64,000 nt of DNA from contig CALUEU010000002.1 in the NCBI GenBank assembly GCA_944319735.1, positions 186,001 through 250,000 on the forward strand, written 5' to 3'. This document shows positions 24,878 to 33,165 of this stretch, piece after piece. Each line of letters begins with the position of its first letter. Position 1 is the first letter of the stretch. The notes under the pieces were generated by a model. That model was given only the letters and a program-made list of their open reading frames with translations. It was not told the origin of the DNA and did not search any database. The DNA is from an uncultured Methanomassiliicoccus sp. (lineage in GTDB: Archaea; Thermoplasmatota; Thermoplasmata; Methanomassiliicoccales; Methanomassiliicoccaceae). The translations under genes were made by a program, and so were the position numbers.

Positions 24878-26409
24878 TCTGAGAACAGCCTGTCTAACAT
24901 CCATTTACTGTCAAACTTAATGATGTCTTCGTATTCCTGGCCGGTGCTCATGAAAGCAATCGGCTTTCCTATGGAGTGAGCTATAGACAAAGCCGCTCCG
25001 CCTTTGGCATCAGCATCAATCTTGGTAAGGATGATAGCATCAAGCCCGATAGCATCGTTGAATGCTTTGGCCTGCTCAACTGCATCGTTGCCTGCTAACG
25101 CGTCCCCCACAAATACAACAAGGTTGGGTTTGACAACGCGTTTGATCTTTTTCATTTCATCCATGAGATTGGCGTTTGTCTGCATCCTGCCTGCTGTATC
25201 AACAAGGACTACATCCTTGTGCTTTGATTTTGCATGCTCTACGGCATCGTATGCCACAGCTGCCGGATCTGCGCCTGACTGATGTTTAATTATCTTAACG
25301 CCAAGGTTGTCTGAATGAATTGTAAGCTGTTCTATCGCACCTGCACGGAACGTGTCTGAAGCAGCTAAAACCACGGTTCTGCCGTTCTTCTGCAGACGGT
25401 TTGCCAGTTTCGCGATGGAAGTAGTTTTTCCTGTTCCATTAATGCCTACAAACATTATAACTGCGGGTTTGCTGCAGTCGTCTATAAACTTATCAAAGTC
25501 AAATTCATTGGATTGAAGAACTCCGCCTATGGCGCTCTTCAAAGCCACTTCAACGATGTCTCCGAGGTTTTCTCCGCGCTCAATCTTTCTTTCAGACAAT
25601 ACCTGCTGGACGCCTTCTTTGATTGTATCGATAACAGGCAGAGCTACGTCTGATTCGAGTAAGCCTATCTCTAAGTCCCAGAGGATGCTCTCAATATCAT
25701 CTTTATCAATTGACTTGGAAGATTTAGCAGCGATTACTGAAGTTTCCTGTTTTTTCTCAGCACGTTTGGAGAAAAAGCCCTTTTTAGGTTCTTCAACAGG
25801 TCTTTCTTCATATTCAGCAGCTGGTTGAGTTTTAACTTCTTCCTGCTTTACAGGTTCTGGCTTAGCTTCTTCATGCCTTACAGGTGCAACCTTTGCCTCT
25901 TCCTGTTTTACAGGTTCTAAAGGCTTGGTCTCCTCAATCTTCGGAGGCTTAGCTTCTTTTTGTTTAGAAACTGCATCTTCCTGTTTTGAGCGTCTTTCAA
26001 AGATGGATACTTTGGCATGCTTTGGCTCTTCAGGCTTTTCAACTGCTGATTTCTTTTCAGGCAGAGGCGATTCTTGCTTAACCGGAGGTTTTGGAGCTGG
26101 TTTTGGAGCGGGCTTTTCTGGAATTATGTCCTCTTCAAAATCCTCTTCGTCTTCTGGAACATCTTCAAAAAACTTGTCATTTTTCCAGAATGCTTCATCA
26201 TCCCAAAAATCGTCATCTTCTAAAAAATCATCATCGTCCGATTTGGACTTGGCAGTTTTTGCAGGAGCCTTTTTTTTCGGTTCTTCTACAGGCTCCTCGG
26301 GAACAAAGTCGTCTGGCTCTTCAGACTCCTCTAGTTTTTCGATCCGCTCTGATTCCTTGCTTTTTAGAGCTGAAAGCTTTTTCTTAAGCGAATCGAACAC
26401 TGTTTCCAC
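24874..26409 (-). CDS. ftsY: Signal recognition particle receptor FtsY
   Basis: SRP receptor GTPase at the membrane. The C-terminal NG domain is complete: GINGTGKTTSIAKLANRLQ (G1), AASDTFRAGAIEQL, VDTAGRMQTN and TKIDADAKGGAAL. The first 220 residues or so are an unusually long, highly charged region rich in E, P and K with repeated PVKQEEAK/PVRHEEAK units, presumably an unstructured membrane or SRP interaction segment. 511 residues in total, against about 300 to 400 in many archaea. Follows pfdA by 3 bases in the operon L18a-pfdA-ftsY. Confidence 0.95.
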   Translation of the reverse strand: METVFDSLKKKLSALKSKESERIEKLEESEEPDDFVPEEPVEEPKKKAPAKTAKSKSDDDDFLEDDDFWDDEAFWKNDKFFEDVPEDEEDFEEDIIPEKPAPKPAPKPPVKQESPLPEKKSAVEKPEEPKHAKVSIFERRSKQEDAVSKQKEAKPPKIEETKPLEPVKQEEAKVAPVRHEEAKPEPVKQEEVKTQPAAEYEERPVEEPKKGFFSKRAEKKQETSVIAAKSSKSIDKDDIESILWDLEIGLLESDVALPVIDTIKEGVQQVLSERKIERGENLGDIVEVALKSAIGGVLQSNEFDFDKFIDDCSKPAVIMFVGINGTGKTTSIAKLANRLQKNGRTVVLAASDTFRAGAIEQLTIHSDNLGVKIIKHQSGADPAAVAYDAVEHAKSKHKDVVLVDTAGRMQTNANLMDEMKKIKRVVKPNLVVFVGDALAGNDAVEQAKAFNDAIGLDAIILTKIDADAKGGAALSIAHSIGKPIAFMSTGQEYEDIIKFDSKWMLDRLFSD

Positions 26410-26412
26410 CTA

Positions 26413-26832
26413 TCACTGCCCATTCAATGCAGAGATCTCTTGCTGAACGATATAAGTTAACTCTTCAGCTTTAGACTCTATTTCCATGCGACGGTCGATT
26501 AAAGTCTTGAGAGAATCCATCAGCTCTTTGGCTCTGTCTTCCATCAGTGTTATGGCTTCATCAATCGACTTTTCCATGGAGATTCCAGTTCCAACTCCGA
26601 CAATTGCTTTGTCGTTGACTTCAACTTTGGCAAATACAAAGGAACTTCCTCCGATAGGGATAAGAAGTTCGGAACCTGGCTCTGCATTTTTATATTGAAC
26701 AAATGTCTCGCGTGCCCTTGCTAGCTCTTCGACGGACACTTGAATGAGCTGCTGATTTTCTGCAATGCTGGCCAGCTGAGTGCGGTAAAGCTCTAGGGTG
26801 GACATTGCCTGACGCAGCTCGTCTTCGTTCAT
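26413..26832 (-). CDS. pfdA: Prefoldin alpha subunit
   Basis: A 139-residue subunit of the hexameric jellyfish chaperone. Two coiled-coil helices (about 1-45 and 95-135) flank a beta-hairpin region with ELLIPIGGSSFVFAKV and VGVGTGISMEKS. The start overlaps the L18a stop by four bases. In archaea pfdA commonly follows this ribosomal gene and precedes ftsY, as here. Confidence 0.94.
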   Translation of the reverse strand: MNEDELRQAMSTLELYRTQLASIAENQQLIQVSVEELARARETFVQYKNAEPGSELLIPIGGSSFVFAKVEVNDKAIVGVGTGISMEKSIDEAITLMEDRAKELMDSLKTLIDRRMEIESKAEELTYIVQQEISALNGQ

Positions 26833-27062
26833 TGCGCCCCTCCAACGAGGTATTGAACTGTGAGGTCTGTGATGTTGTCTTTATCAAGAATTGTGATTTC
26901 ATCGATTCTGATCTGTTCTCTCTTCAGTTTGTGGCGGCTACCCAAGTTAGAGTAAACCTGCTCTGTAACCTGAGCTTCATCGTCAGCTGCTAGTTCAATG
27001 CTGAATTTCTGCCAGCTGAACTTTCCAGTTTTTAATGCACCAACGGCACGGTAAGCGTTCAT
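26829..27062 (-). CDS. rplX: Ribosomal protein L18a (LX)
   Basis: A 77-residue archaeal large-subunit protein. The segment VYSNLGSRHKLKREQIRIDEI is diagnostic. ATG at 27062 is chosen: AGAGG lies about seven bases ahead; the frame continues nine codons upstream without a ribosome site. First gene of the L18a-pfdA-ftsY operon. Confidence 0.9.
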   Translation of the reverse strand: MNAYRAVGALKTGKFSWQKFSIELAADDEAQVTEQVYSNLGSRHKLKREQIRIDEITILDKDNITDLTVQYLVGGAQ

Positions 27063-27216
27063 TGATAAACCTCTTTCAACTCGCAACACTGACGTAGTAA
27101 TATAAGTTTTGGTATCTATGGCTTTCTAAAAACGCATCTCACAGCGTATTTTTATCAGCTGAGAATATTTAAGATCAAAACTGTTTCGTAGTTTAAACGG
27201 CAGCAGGAAGAGAGTC

Positions 27217-28017
27217 ATGAAAGTTTTCACAGCATACTATCCAGATAAGAAATTTCCTGCATTTTCCCTAACTGGTCAAGAATGCAGACAGCAATGTAAA
27301 CATTGCCAAGGAAGGTTTCTAAAAGGTATGATTCCAGTAACCCCAGAAAATATAGTCTCCAAGGCTGAAGAATTATTCTTACAGGGTGCAAAAGGATTCC
27401 TGCTCAGTGGCGGATGTGATGAAAATGGCAGAGTTCAGATCATGCCGTTTCTTAATGCAATTAAAAAAATAAAAGCTGAGACAAATCTTAAGATCAATAT
27501 ACACACGGGATTTCTAAGCAAAAGTGAAGCTGTAGAACTCATGTCGGCAGGAATCGACAGCTTTTCAATAGACATAGTTCAGGATGGAAAAGTCATAAAG
27601 GAGTGCCTCAATCTTAATGTTTCGCTGCAGAAATACGAAGAGACTTTAGAAGCACTGGAAGGTGCAGCGAAAATTGTACCTCACGTATGCATTGGACTGC
27701 AGTCTGTGGAAGGTGAGCTGAAGTCATTAGATCTCATTTCAAAGTTTGAAGTTTCATCAATTGTAATTCTAGGGCTGATATCTGGAAGTATACCAAATGG
27801 TGCAGAACGAATGCCTTCATTTATTTCAGAGGCTGTTAAAACAGGCTGTCCTGTCACGGTCGGCTGTATGAGGCCAAGAGGAAATGTTTCACTAGAGCTT
27901 GAGTGTATAAAGGCCGGAGCCTCAGCAATGGCTATGCCCAGCAGTAAAACAGTGAATATCTTAAAAGAAGAGGGCTGGACAATAATAGAAAAGAATGAGT
28001 GTTGTTCATTACTCTAG
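27217..28017 (+). CDS. Radical SAM protein (COG1856-like), function unknown
   Basis: A 266-residue radical SAM enzyme with the canonical cluster motif C23-x3-C27-x2-C30 (QECRQQCKHC). GFLLSGGCDENGRV is the SAM-binding GGE-like region. It resembles archaeal uncharacterised biotin-synthase-like proteins (COG1856). One proposal is a lipoyl-synthase-type role for members of this group, which I cannot confirm here. It ends at a TAG codon, one of only two in this window, and overlaps primase (opposite strand) by nine bases. A GAATATTTAAG box near 27163-27173 is its likely promoter. Confidence 0.78.
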   Translation: MKVFTAYYPDKKFPAFSLTGQECRQQCKHCQGRFLKGMIPVTPENIVSKAEELFLQGAKGFLLSGGCDENGRVQIMPFLNAIKKIKAETNLKINIHTGFLSKSEAVELMSAGIDSFSIDIVQDGKVIKECLNLNVSLQKYEETLEALEGAAKIVPHVCIGLQSVEGELKSLDLISKFEVSSIVILGLISGSIPNGAERMPSFISEAVKTGCPVTVGCMRPRGNVSLELECIKAGASAMAMPSSKTVNILKEEGWTIIEKNECCSLL

Positions 28018-29229
28018 ATTTTCAACAAACTCTAGGGTTGCTTCTTTACGCCCGATTAAAAACATAGCAGCATATTCAGGAACTTTGCATATTCCCTCAC
28101 CAGTTATGCGCTTTCCGCGGATTGTAACATCCACATTTCTCTTCAAGAACACTTCAATTTCTCTGTCTGTGTAGATTTCAGGAACAGCATCCTGCAATGG
28201 ATTGAAATCATCAAGGTCGTCCCGTTCCATCGGCACTACCTTCAGTCCGCTTTTGCCGTGTAAGCTTCCAGGCAGCCTTATCAGTCTTTTAATATCAGCT
28301 GTAACCGGCTCATCGATCTCGCATCTGAATCTGGGGATTACTTCGTTCTCCAGCAGTCCGATGAAAAGATCTTCATACCGCTTATTGGTAAAGCAGTCAA
28401 AGATGTTCTTTTCCAGAAGCATGTCGCTGCCGGACCTTTCTCCCCTTTTCTCATAAAGATCCTTCAGCATTCCGTTTATCACCGACTCAGAGTGGCCATT
28501 CAAGTAGGGAAGCCTAGCACGTAAATCTTTAACGTCAAGGGATCTCATTTCTTCAATCAGCCACGCGATTCCGATTCTCATCTTTCCCTTCCATCCTCCA
28601 GAATTGTTTGGAGGTATGCATCTCACCCGGCTTTCCTGAATTCTTCCCTTAATCTCTTTGATGCTGACGGTCTTTGTAGGAAAAACCCAGTCCATATTGA
28701 GATTGTTGCCTGCAATATAATCCACAATCTCCCTTCTCTCATGGCTTTTCAGAGACGCTACTCTCTCATCACTTACGTGAATGTGGTAACCTCTGCCGCC
28801 TGAGAAAACAATCCTCAGGTGTGATTCGTCAAATCCCAGGTCTCCAAGCAGAAAATCATCCACCAGCCTCAAAACTTCAATCTTGATTCTGGCCAGCATT
28901 TCATCATAGCTCATGAAATCTGCACCCGGAATATGATCAGCGTCCAGATCAAAAATCAGATCGGCACCGATCCACTGCTTGTCTTCCATGGTGGCGGCTC
29001 CCGGAAAATGATAATAGGCTGTGGAATGGTACGAATGTGAAGGAACTTGAGTCTGTAAAAATGAATAAAGCGCATCATCAGATGTGAAAGCCATATGCCT
29101 CTGCACAAAGCTCCTGTCAAAGAACATAAAACCGAATTCCCGGTTTTTGAACATTGTGGGAATATGTGGATGGTTTTTAGAATAGTACCTTCTAAACCTC
29201 TCCATCATAAAGTCTTTGTCAGATGCCAT
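28009..29229 (-). CDS. priS: DNA primase small (catalytic) subunit
   Basis: Catalytic subunit of archaeal/eukaryotic-type primase, 406 residues. The catalytic aspartates are D94, D96 and D98 in IFDLDAD, and SGGRGYHIHV carries the nucleotide-binding loop and histidine; IKRLIRLPGSLHGKSGLK is also typical. ATG at 29229 is chosen; a GTG six codons upstream lacks a ribosome site. A TAATTTATA box 25 to 30 bases upstream suggests a leaderless mRNA. Confidence 0.95.
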   Translation of the reverse strand: MASDKDFMMERFRRYYSKNHPHIPTMFKNREFGFMFFDRSFVQRHMAFTSDDALYSFLQTQVPSHSYHSTAYYHFPGAATMEDKQWIGADLIFDLDADHIPGADFMSYDEMLARIKIEVLRLVDDFLLGDLGFDESHLRIVFSGGRGYHIHVSDERVASLKSHERREIVDYIAGNNLNMDWVFPTKTVSIKEIKGRIQESRVRCIPPNNSGGWKGKMRIGIAWLIEEMRSLDVKDLRARLPYLNGHSESVINGMLKDLYEKRGERSGSDMLLEKNIFDCFTNKRYEDLFIGLLENEVIPRFRCEIDEPVTADIKRLIRLPGSLHGKSGLKVVPMERDDLDDFNPLQDAVPEIYTDREIEVFLKRNVDVTIRGKRITGEGICKVPEYAAMFLIGRKEATLEFVENLE

Positions 29230-29262
29230 TGTAGAACCAAAATACACTGCCTATAAATTAGG

Positions 29263-30312
29263 TTATTCATTTGCAACCTGCTGCTGCCTTGCTCTTCCCT
29301 TACGGGTCCCATACTTGCCCCTTTTTAAAACAAAGATACAGAGTGCTATCGGCACCATTAACCATATACTGGTGATTATCGAAAGCAGCCCGGCTGTGGC
29401 AGCAACTGCAGATGTAAGACCAGCAGCTTGGAAGAATTCTGAAACCACCATCATATTGCCACCTCCTGCAGGGAAGATTAGCTGGGCGGTAAAACTGATA
29501 ATTGATGACAGCACAATGACTGATAAGAAAATAGTAGATCCAATGGCATCAAAGATGACTACCATTCTTGTGAATTCCATACACCAGATCAGAATTGTGA
29601 GAAATACTGAAGTCAGTATGGCTTTTCTGTTTTTCTTCCATGAGAGAGAACGTCCTTCATTGAAGGACGCAACTGTTTTATCAACCCAATTAGCAAACCG
29701 TTCTCTGTCCTTCTCATTTTTCAGCGCTTTAGATACCCATATGCCAAAAGCACCTACTTTAGCAGCTATCGCGGGGTGAGAAATTATTCCTACAACCAGC
29801 AGGTTTCCGAAGACAATTATAATCATCAAGAGGGCAAGTGCATCCCAGGTACCTTCGTAGATTCCAAAGATATATACAGTTGCAAAGGAAGCCACTAAAG
29901 CAATTGTCGTAAAAAGCATGTCCATGACTCTTTCATAGACGAGTGTTGAAAGAGAGGCTCCGATCGATACTCCCTCTTCCTCTTCACTTATCCCTGCAGC
30001 TCTTACTGCATCTCCCAGCACTCTTCCTGGAGTGACATCATTAAGTGCCTGGCCGACTGCATAATGAGGAAGACAGGATCTAAAAGGAAGCGTTTGTCCT
30101 GCGCCTTTCAGCAGGATATACCACCTTACAGTCCTGACAAATACCATTGACAGATAGAGAAGGGCCGCAATAATTATGAGCGATAAGCTTGAGTGAGATA
30201 ATTCTTCAGAAACTTTGTTGATATCAGCTGAAACAAGCAGTGCGAATATGAGGATTAAAGATAGGGCTGCCGTGAAGAGGTAGCCAAACCACTTTTTTCT
30301 ACTGCTTGCCAT
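29263..30312 (-). CDS. Flippase-like polytopic membrane protein (UPF0104 / AglD-like)
   Basis: A 349-residue protein with about eight transmembrane helices, of the lysylphosphatidylglycerol synthase TM-domain family (UPF0104). The signature region is RTVRWYILLKGAGQ, FRSCLPHYAVGQALNDVTPG and YERVMDMLFTTIAL. In some archaea similar domains are linked to glycosyltransferases for glycan lipid handling; this one has no enzymatic domain. The cytoplasmic tail is basic (RGKYGTRKGRARQQQ). A role in lipid-linked glycan transfer, perhaps serving the STT3 protein, is only inference. Confidence 0.8.
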   Translation of the reverse strand: MASSRKKWFGYLFTAALSLILIFALLVSADINKVSEELSHSSLSLIIIAALLYLSMVFVRTVRWYILLKGAGQTLPFRSCLPHYAVGQALNDVTPGRVLGDAVRAAGISEEEEGVSIGASLSTLVYERVMDMLFTTIALVASFATVYIFGIYEGTWDALALLMIIIVFGNLLVVGIISHPAIAAKVGAFGIWVSKALKNEKDRERFANWVDKTVASFNEGRSLSWKKNRKAILTSVFLTILIWCMEFTRMVVIFDAIGSTIFLSVIVLSSIISFTAQLIFPAGGGNMMVVSEFFQAAGLTSAVAATAGLLSIITSIWLMVPIALCIFVLKRGKYGTRKGRARQQQVANE

Positions 30313-30476
30313 ATGTTCCTTAACTCATAGGATACTTAATTATTTTCTCTCCAAATTCAACTAAATGGATGATAAGAACAGTATGCAGGATTCAGAGAAT
30401 AAAACATCTTAATTTTTGCATACTTAATGCTTAAATATACAGACATCGTAGGTTGAAATCACAGGTGAATAAACAA

Positions 30477-31352
30477 ATGGGAGCTTCTGCTACCTTAAGG
30501 ACGCTATTGCTGTTTATAGTAATGTCCTTGATATTTACAGCCGTAGGCTGGCTACTGGGAGAATTCGCAATGGGAGGAAACTGGGTACTAGGCGTATCTA
30601 TTTTCTTAGCATTAGCGATCATACTGAATCTGGTATCATATTTCTTCTCAGACAAAATTGTACTTGCTACATACAGAGCAAAGATTGTTACTGAAGAAGA
30701 GGCACCAAAACTATACCGTATAGTACGCAATCTTTCACAGCTGTCTGGACTTCCAATGCCGAGGATAGCTATAGTGCCATCAAAAACACCCAATGCATTT
30801 GCTACAGGCCGCAACAAGAAACATGCTGTTGTGGCAGCAACCCAAGGCATATTGGACTATTTGACAGAAGATGAGCTTACCGGAGTCTTGGCCCACGAGA
30901 TGGCACATGTAAAAGACAAAGACATCATGGTCATGTCTGTAGCCTCTACCCTCGCTGGAGCAATATCCTTTGCATCCAGAACATTCTACTGGGGGACACT
31001 GTTCGGAGGAGGAAATAGGGATGGCAATTTGATTATTGCACTGATAGTTGCTATAACTGCCCCGATCGCAGCTATGCTGCTTCAATTGGCAGTTTCAAGG
31101 AGCAGAGAATATAAAGCAGACTATGAAGGCGCAATGATGATCGGCCGTCCGATGGCGCTGGCAAATGCCCTTAGAAAGCTGGAAGCGGGAAACAAAGCTA
31201 AACCAATGGACTTTGGAAACCCTTCATCTTCATCACTGTTCATAGTGAATCCATTCTCCGGCAAAGGTCTGGCATCATTATTCTCAACCCACCCTCCAAT
31301 GGAAGAGAGGATCAGAAGGCTTGAGAACATGGCTGGCGGAATCCGCTACTAA
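30477..31352 (+). CDS. htpX: HtpX-type membrane metalloprotease (M48)
   Basis: A 291-residue zinc protease of membrane quality control. The metal motif is H140-E141-xx-H144 in LAHEMAHVKDKD, with the third ligand glutamate in REYKADYEGA. Two N-terminal and two central transmembrane segments flank the protease domain, as in HtpX. ATG at 30477 has AGGTGA eight bases ahead; an upstream in-frame TTG has none. It ends before a hairpin shared with the opposite gene. Confidence 0.94.
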   Translation: MGASATLRTLLLFIVMSLIFTAVGWLLGEFAMGGNWVLGVSIFLALAIILNLVSYFFSDKIVLATYRAKIVTEEEAPKLYRIVRNLSQLSGLPMPRIAIVPSKTPNAFATGRNKKHAVVAATQGILDYLTEDELTGVLAHEMAHVKDKDIMVMSVASTLAGAISFASRTFYWGTLFGGGNRDGNLIIALIVAITAPIAAMLLQLAVSRSREYKADYEGAMMIGRPMALANALRKLEAGNKAKPMDFGNPSSSSLFIVNPFSGKGLASLFSTHPPMEERIRRLENMAGGIRY

Positions 31353-31365
31353 AAATATCAAAAAA

Positions 31366-31383
31366 CCTCACCATAAGGTGAGG
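31366..31383 (-). terminator. Hairpin terminator between htpX and hps-rraA
   Basis: A 7-bp perfect stem CCTCACC / GGTGAGG with an ATAA loop. On the minus strand it is followed directly by TTTTTT, so it should end the Hps-RraA transcript; on the plus strand a weaker AT-rich tract follows htpX. Confidence 0.65.
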
Positions 31384-31392
31384 TGAATAATT

Positions 31393-32688
31393 TTATTGGA
31401 CTTTTTCCCATTTTTCTAATTCCAACACTTTAGACAGGGTGCTGCCCTTTTTTATCTCTTCGCGGATTCTGTTTTCCCTTTCGGCTACATCAACCGAGCG
31501 GTTGGCGATTTCAGTGGCTTTTTCCTGAGGTACTACAACTACACCGCAGTCATCACCGATTATCCAGTCGCCAGGCTTTATCGTTAATCCTCCGCAGATT
31601 ATGTTGTGGCCTATGCCGCCATATCCTTTGGGTTCACTGGCATTCGGGACTGAATATCTTGAGAAAGCAGGAAAGCCCATTTCATAAATTTCATCCATAT
31701 CCCTGATTGCTCCGTCAATTACTACGCCTTTTATGCCTTTGGATATGCAGCTCCAAGCAGCCAGAGCACCAAATACAGCTGTATCTCCTCCGCCTACATC
31801 GATAACTAAAACATCTCCTTCTTTGGCTTGGTCAATCGCTTCCACCGGTTTTGCCCAGTCTCCGTTTACAGTCTGGACCGTAAGAGCGCGACCGATCATT
31901 TTGGTGCCAGGTTTATTCCTGGGAACTATTCCCGATAGAACCCCAGTCCTATGCATGGCGTCAGAAATATTCGCTGTTGAAGCAAGAGCAAAGGCGTCAT
32001 ATAATTCATCAGAACCATATTTCTTCGCAACATTGGATGTTACACTTTTATGCGTAGCCATTGCAGTTTTCATGTCCTCTGTGGCCTGGCACACATCCTT
32101 GGCTTTGATTATGCTGCCCCCGGCAATGATGATGGATGCACCTGAATCCAGAAGTGCAGGTGCTGTGGTCTGCGTGATGCCCCCGGCCACTGCTACTGGA
32201 ATGGATACTTCAGAAACTATCTGTTTTAGAATATCAACTGGAGAACTTTCTCCCCTCATCTGCTGGTCTATGCCGATGTGCAGACAGATATACGAGACTC
32301 CAAGCTTCTCTGCAGTCTTAGAACGTTCTACTCTGTCATTGACTCCTATCAGATCAATCATTATTTTGGATCCATATTGCATTGCGGAAGTGACTGCTTC
32401 TTCAATAGTGCTGTCATCAGCCAATCCAAGAATTGAGACGATGTCTGCACCGGCTTTAGAAGCTATTTCAACTTCTGTAGCACCTACATCCATGGTCTTC
32501 ATATCAGCAATTATAGTGTGTCCCGGGAAAGCTTTCTTTAACTCCCGTATAACATCCGATCCTTCGGACTTAATCAAAGGCGTGCCGGCTTCAATCCAGT
32601 CTGCACCGCCCTTTACTGCTTCCGCAGCAATTTCAAGAGCTCTTTTTTTATGCATAAAATCAAGAGCTACTTGCAGGACAGGTTCCAT
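31393..32688 (-). CDS. Hexulose-6-phosphate synthase fused to RraA-like domain
   Basis: A 431-residue two-domain protein. Residues 1 to about 210 are a TIM-barrel of the OMPDC superfamily matching hexulose-6-phosphate synthase (LDFMHKKRALEIA, GTPLIKSEG, DMKTMDVGATEVEIASKAGAD), which condenses formaldehyde with ribulose 5-phosphate or runs in reverse. Residues 220-430 are an RraA-like fold (TGVLSGIVPRNKPGTKMIGRA, GDVLVIDVGGGDTAVFG, GVVIDGAIRDMDE). This fusion is widespread in methanogenic archaea. The usual explanation is synthesis of ribulose 5-phosphate from hexose when the oxidative pentose pathway is absent; the RraA half's role is not known. Confidence 0.9.
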   Translation of the reverse strand: MEPVLQVALDFMHKKRALEIAAEAVKGGADWIEAGTPLIKSEGSDVIRELKKAFPGHTIIADMKTMDVGATEVEIASKAGADIVSILGLADDSTIEEAVTSAMQYGSKIMIDLIGVNDRVERSKTAEKLGVSYICLHIGIDQQMRGESSPVDILKQIVSEVSIPVAVAGGITQTTAPALLDSGASIIIAGGSIIKAKDVCQATEDMKTAMATHKSVTSNVAKKYGSDELYDAFALASTANISDAMHRTGVLSGIVPRNKPGTKMIGRALTVQTVNGDWAKPVEAIDQAKEGDVLVIDVGGGDTAVFGALAAWSCISKGIKGVVIDGAIRDMDEIYEMGFPAFSRYSVPNASEPKGYGGIGHNIICGGLTIKPGDWIIGDDCGVVVVPQEKATEIANRSVDVAERENRIREEIKKGSTLSKVLELEKWEKVQ

Positions 32689-32758
32689 ACCAGAGACTAT
32701 GCATTCGGCATATTAGGAATTTTTTATATTCACACACTGTGGAAAGTTTTTAATCAAG

Positions 32759-32995
32759 ATGCCGATGAAGGCTGCGATGAGTATCAGTCTCGAAGAAAAA
32801 TACAAAATTGTATCAAGGGTTCTAGGCGACAATCGATACACAACTCTTGAACTAGAGGCTGCTCTGGCAGATCAAGGTACTCAGTGCCCTGATGATCTAG
32901 CCAGGACTCTGAATGTTTTAAAAAGAAAAGGAATGATCTGTGGCGAAGTCTCAACCGAACGCGGTGGTTGGGTCTGGTGGATTAATAAAGAATAA
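32759..32995 (+). CDS. Small winged-helix-like protein of unknown function
   Basis: A 78-residue protein. ISLEEKYKIVSRVLGDNRYTTL, LEAALADQG and ARTLNVLKRKGMICGEVS look like helix-turn-helix and wing elements (about 9-65), ending in GGWVWWINKE. No named family recognised. ATG at 32759 or 32777 could start it; GAAGG precedes the second. An AT-rich TTTTTTATATT box lies near 32720-32730. Possibly a DNA-binding regulator. Confidence 0.55.
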   Translation: MPMKAAMSISLEEKYKIVSRVLGDNRYTTLELEAALADQGTQCPDDLARTLNVLKRKGMICGEVSTERGGWVWWINKE

Positions 32996-33107
32996 ATGTC
33001 CCCTCGGCTCGCCCATCACTCATCACTGATCAGCGCGGAAAATTCGTCATCGGGGATTTTCACAATAGAGATGTTGATGATAAAACTATCACAAAGGGGT
33101 TTGTTTT

Positions 33108-33129
33108 GCGGCCGTGTTTTCACGGCCGC
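33108..33129. repeat. GC-rich perfect palindrome between genes
   Basis: A 9-bp perfect inverted repeat GCGGCCGTG / CACGGCCGC around a TTTT loop, in the 170-base gap between the small winged-helix gene and thiolase. It is much more GC-rich than its surroundings. No U tract follows on either strand, so it is not a simple terminator; it could be a protein site or part of a short RNA. Confidence 0.5.
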
Positions 33130-33165
33130 CTAGCGTTTGCCGGATGGTGATTGTACAGAAAAGCC

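Noticed and set aside
31733-32716. A long open frame on the plus strand through the Hps-RraA gene
   Set aside because: It is the antisense shadow of a well-conserved gene with better motifs; its translation shows no family features and has no ribosome site.
33108-33129. Intrinsic terminator of thiolase
   Set aside because: No U tract follows on the strand of thiolase; on the plus strand the T run is before the stem, not after it.
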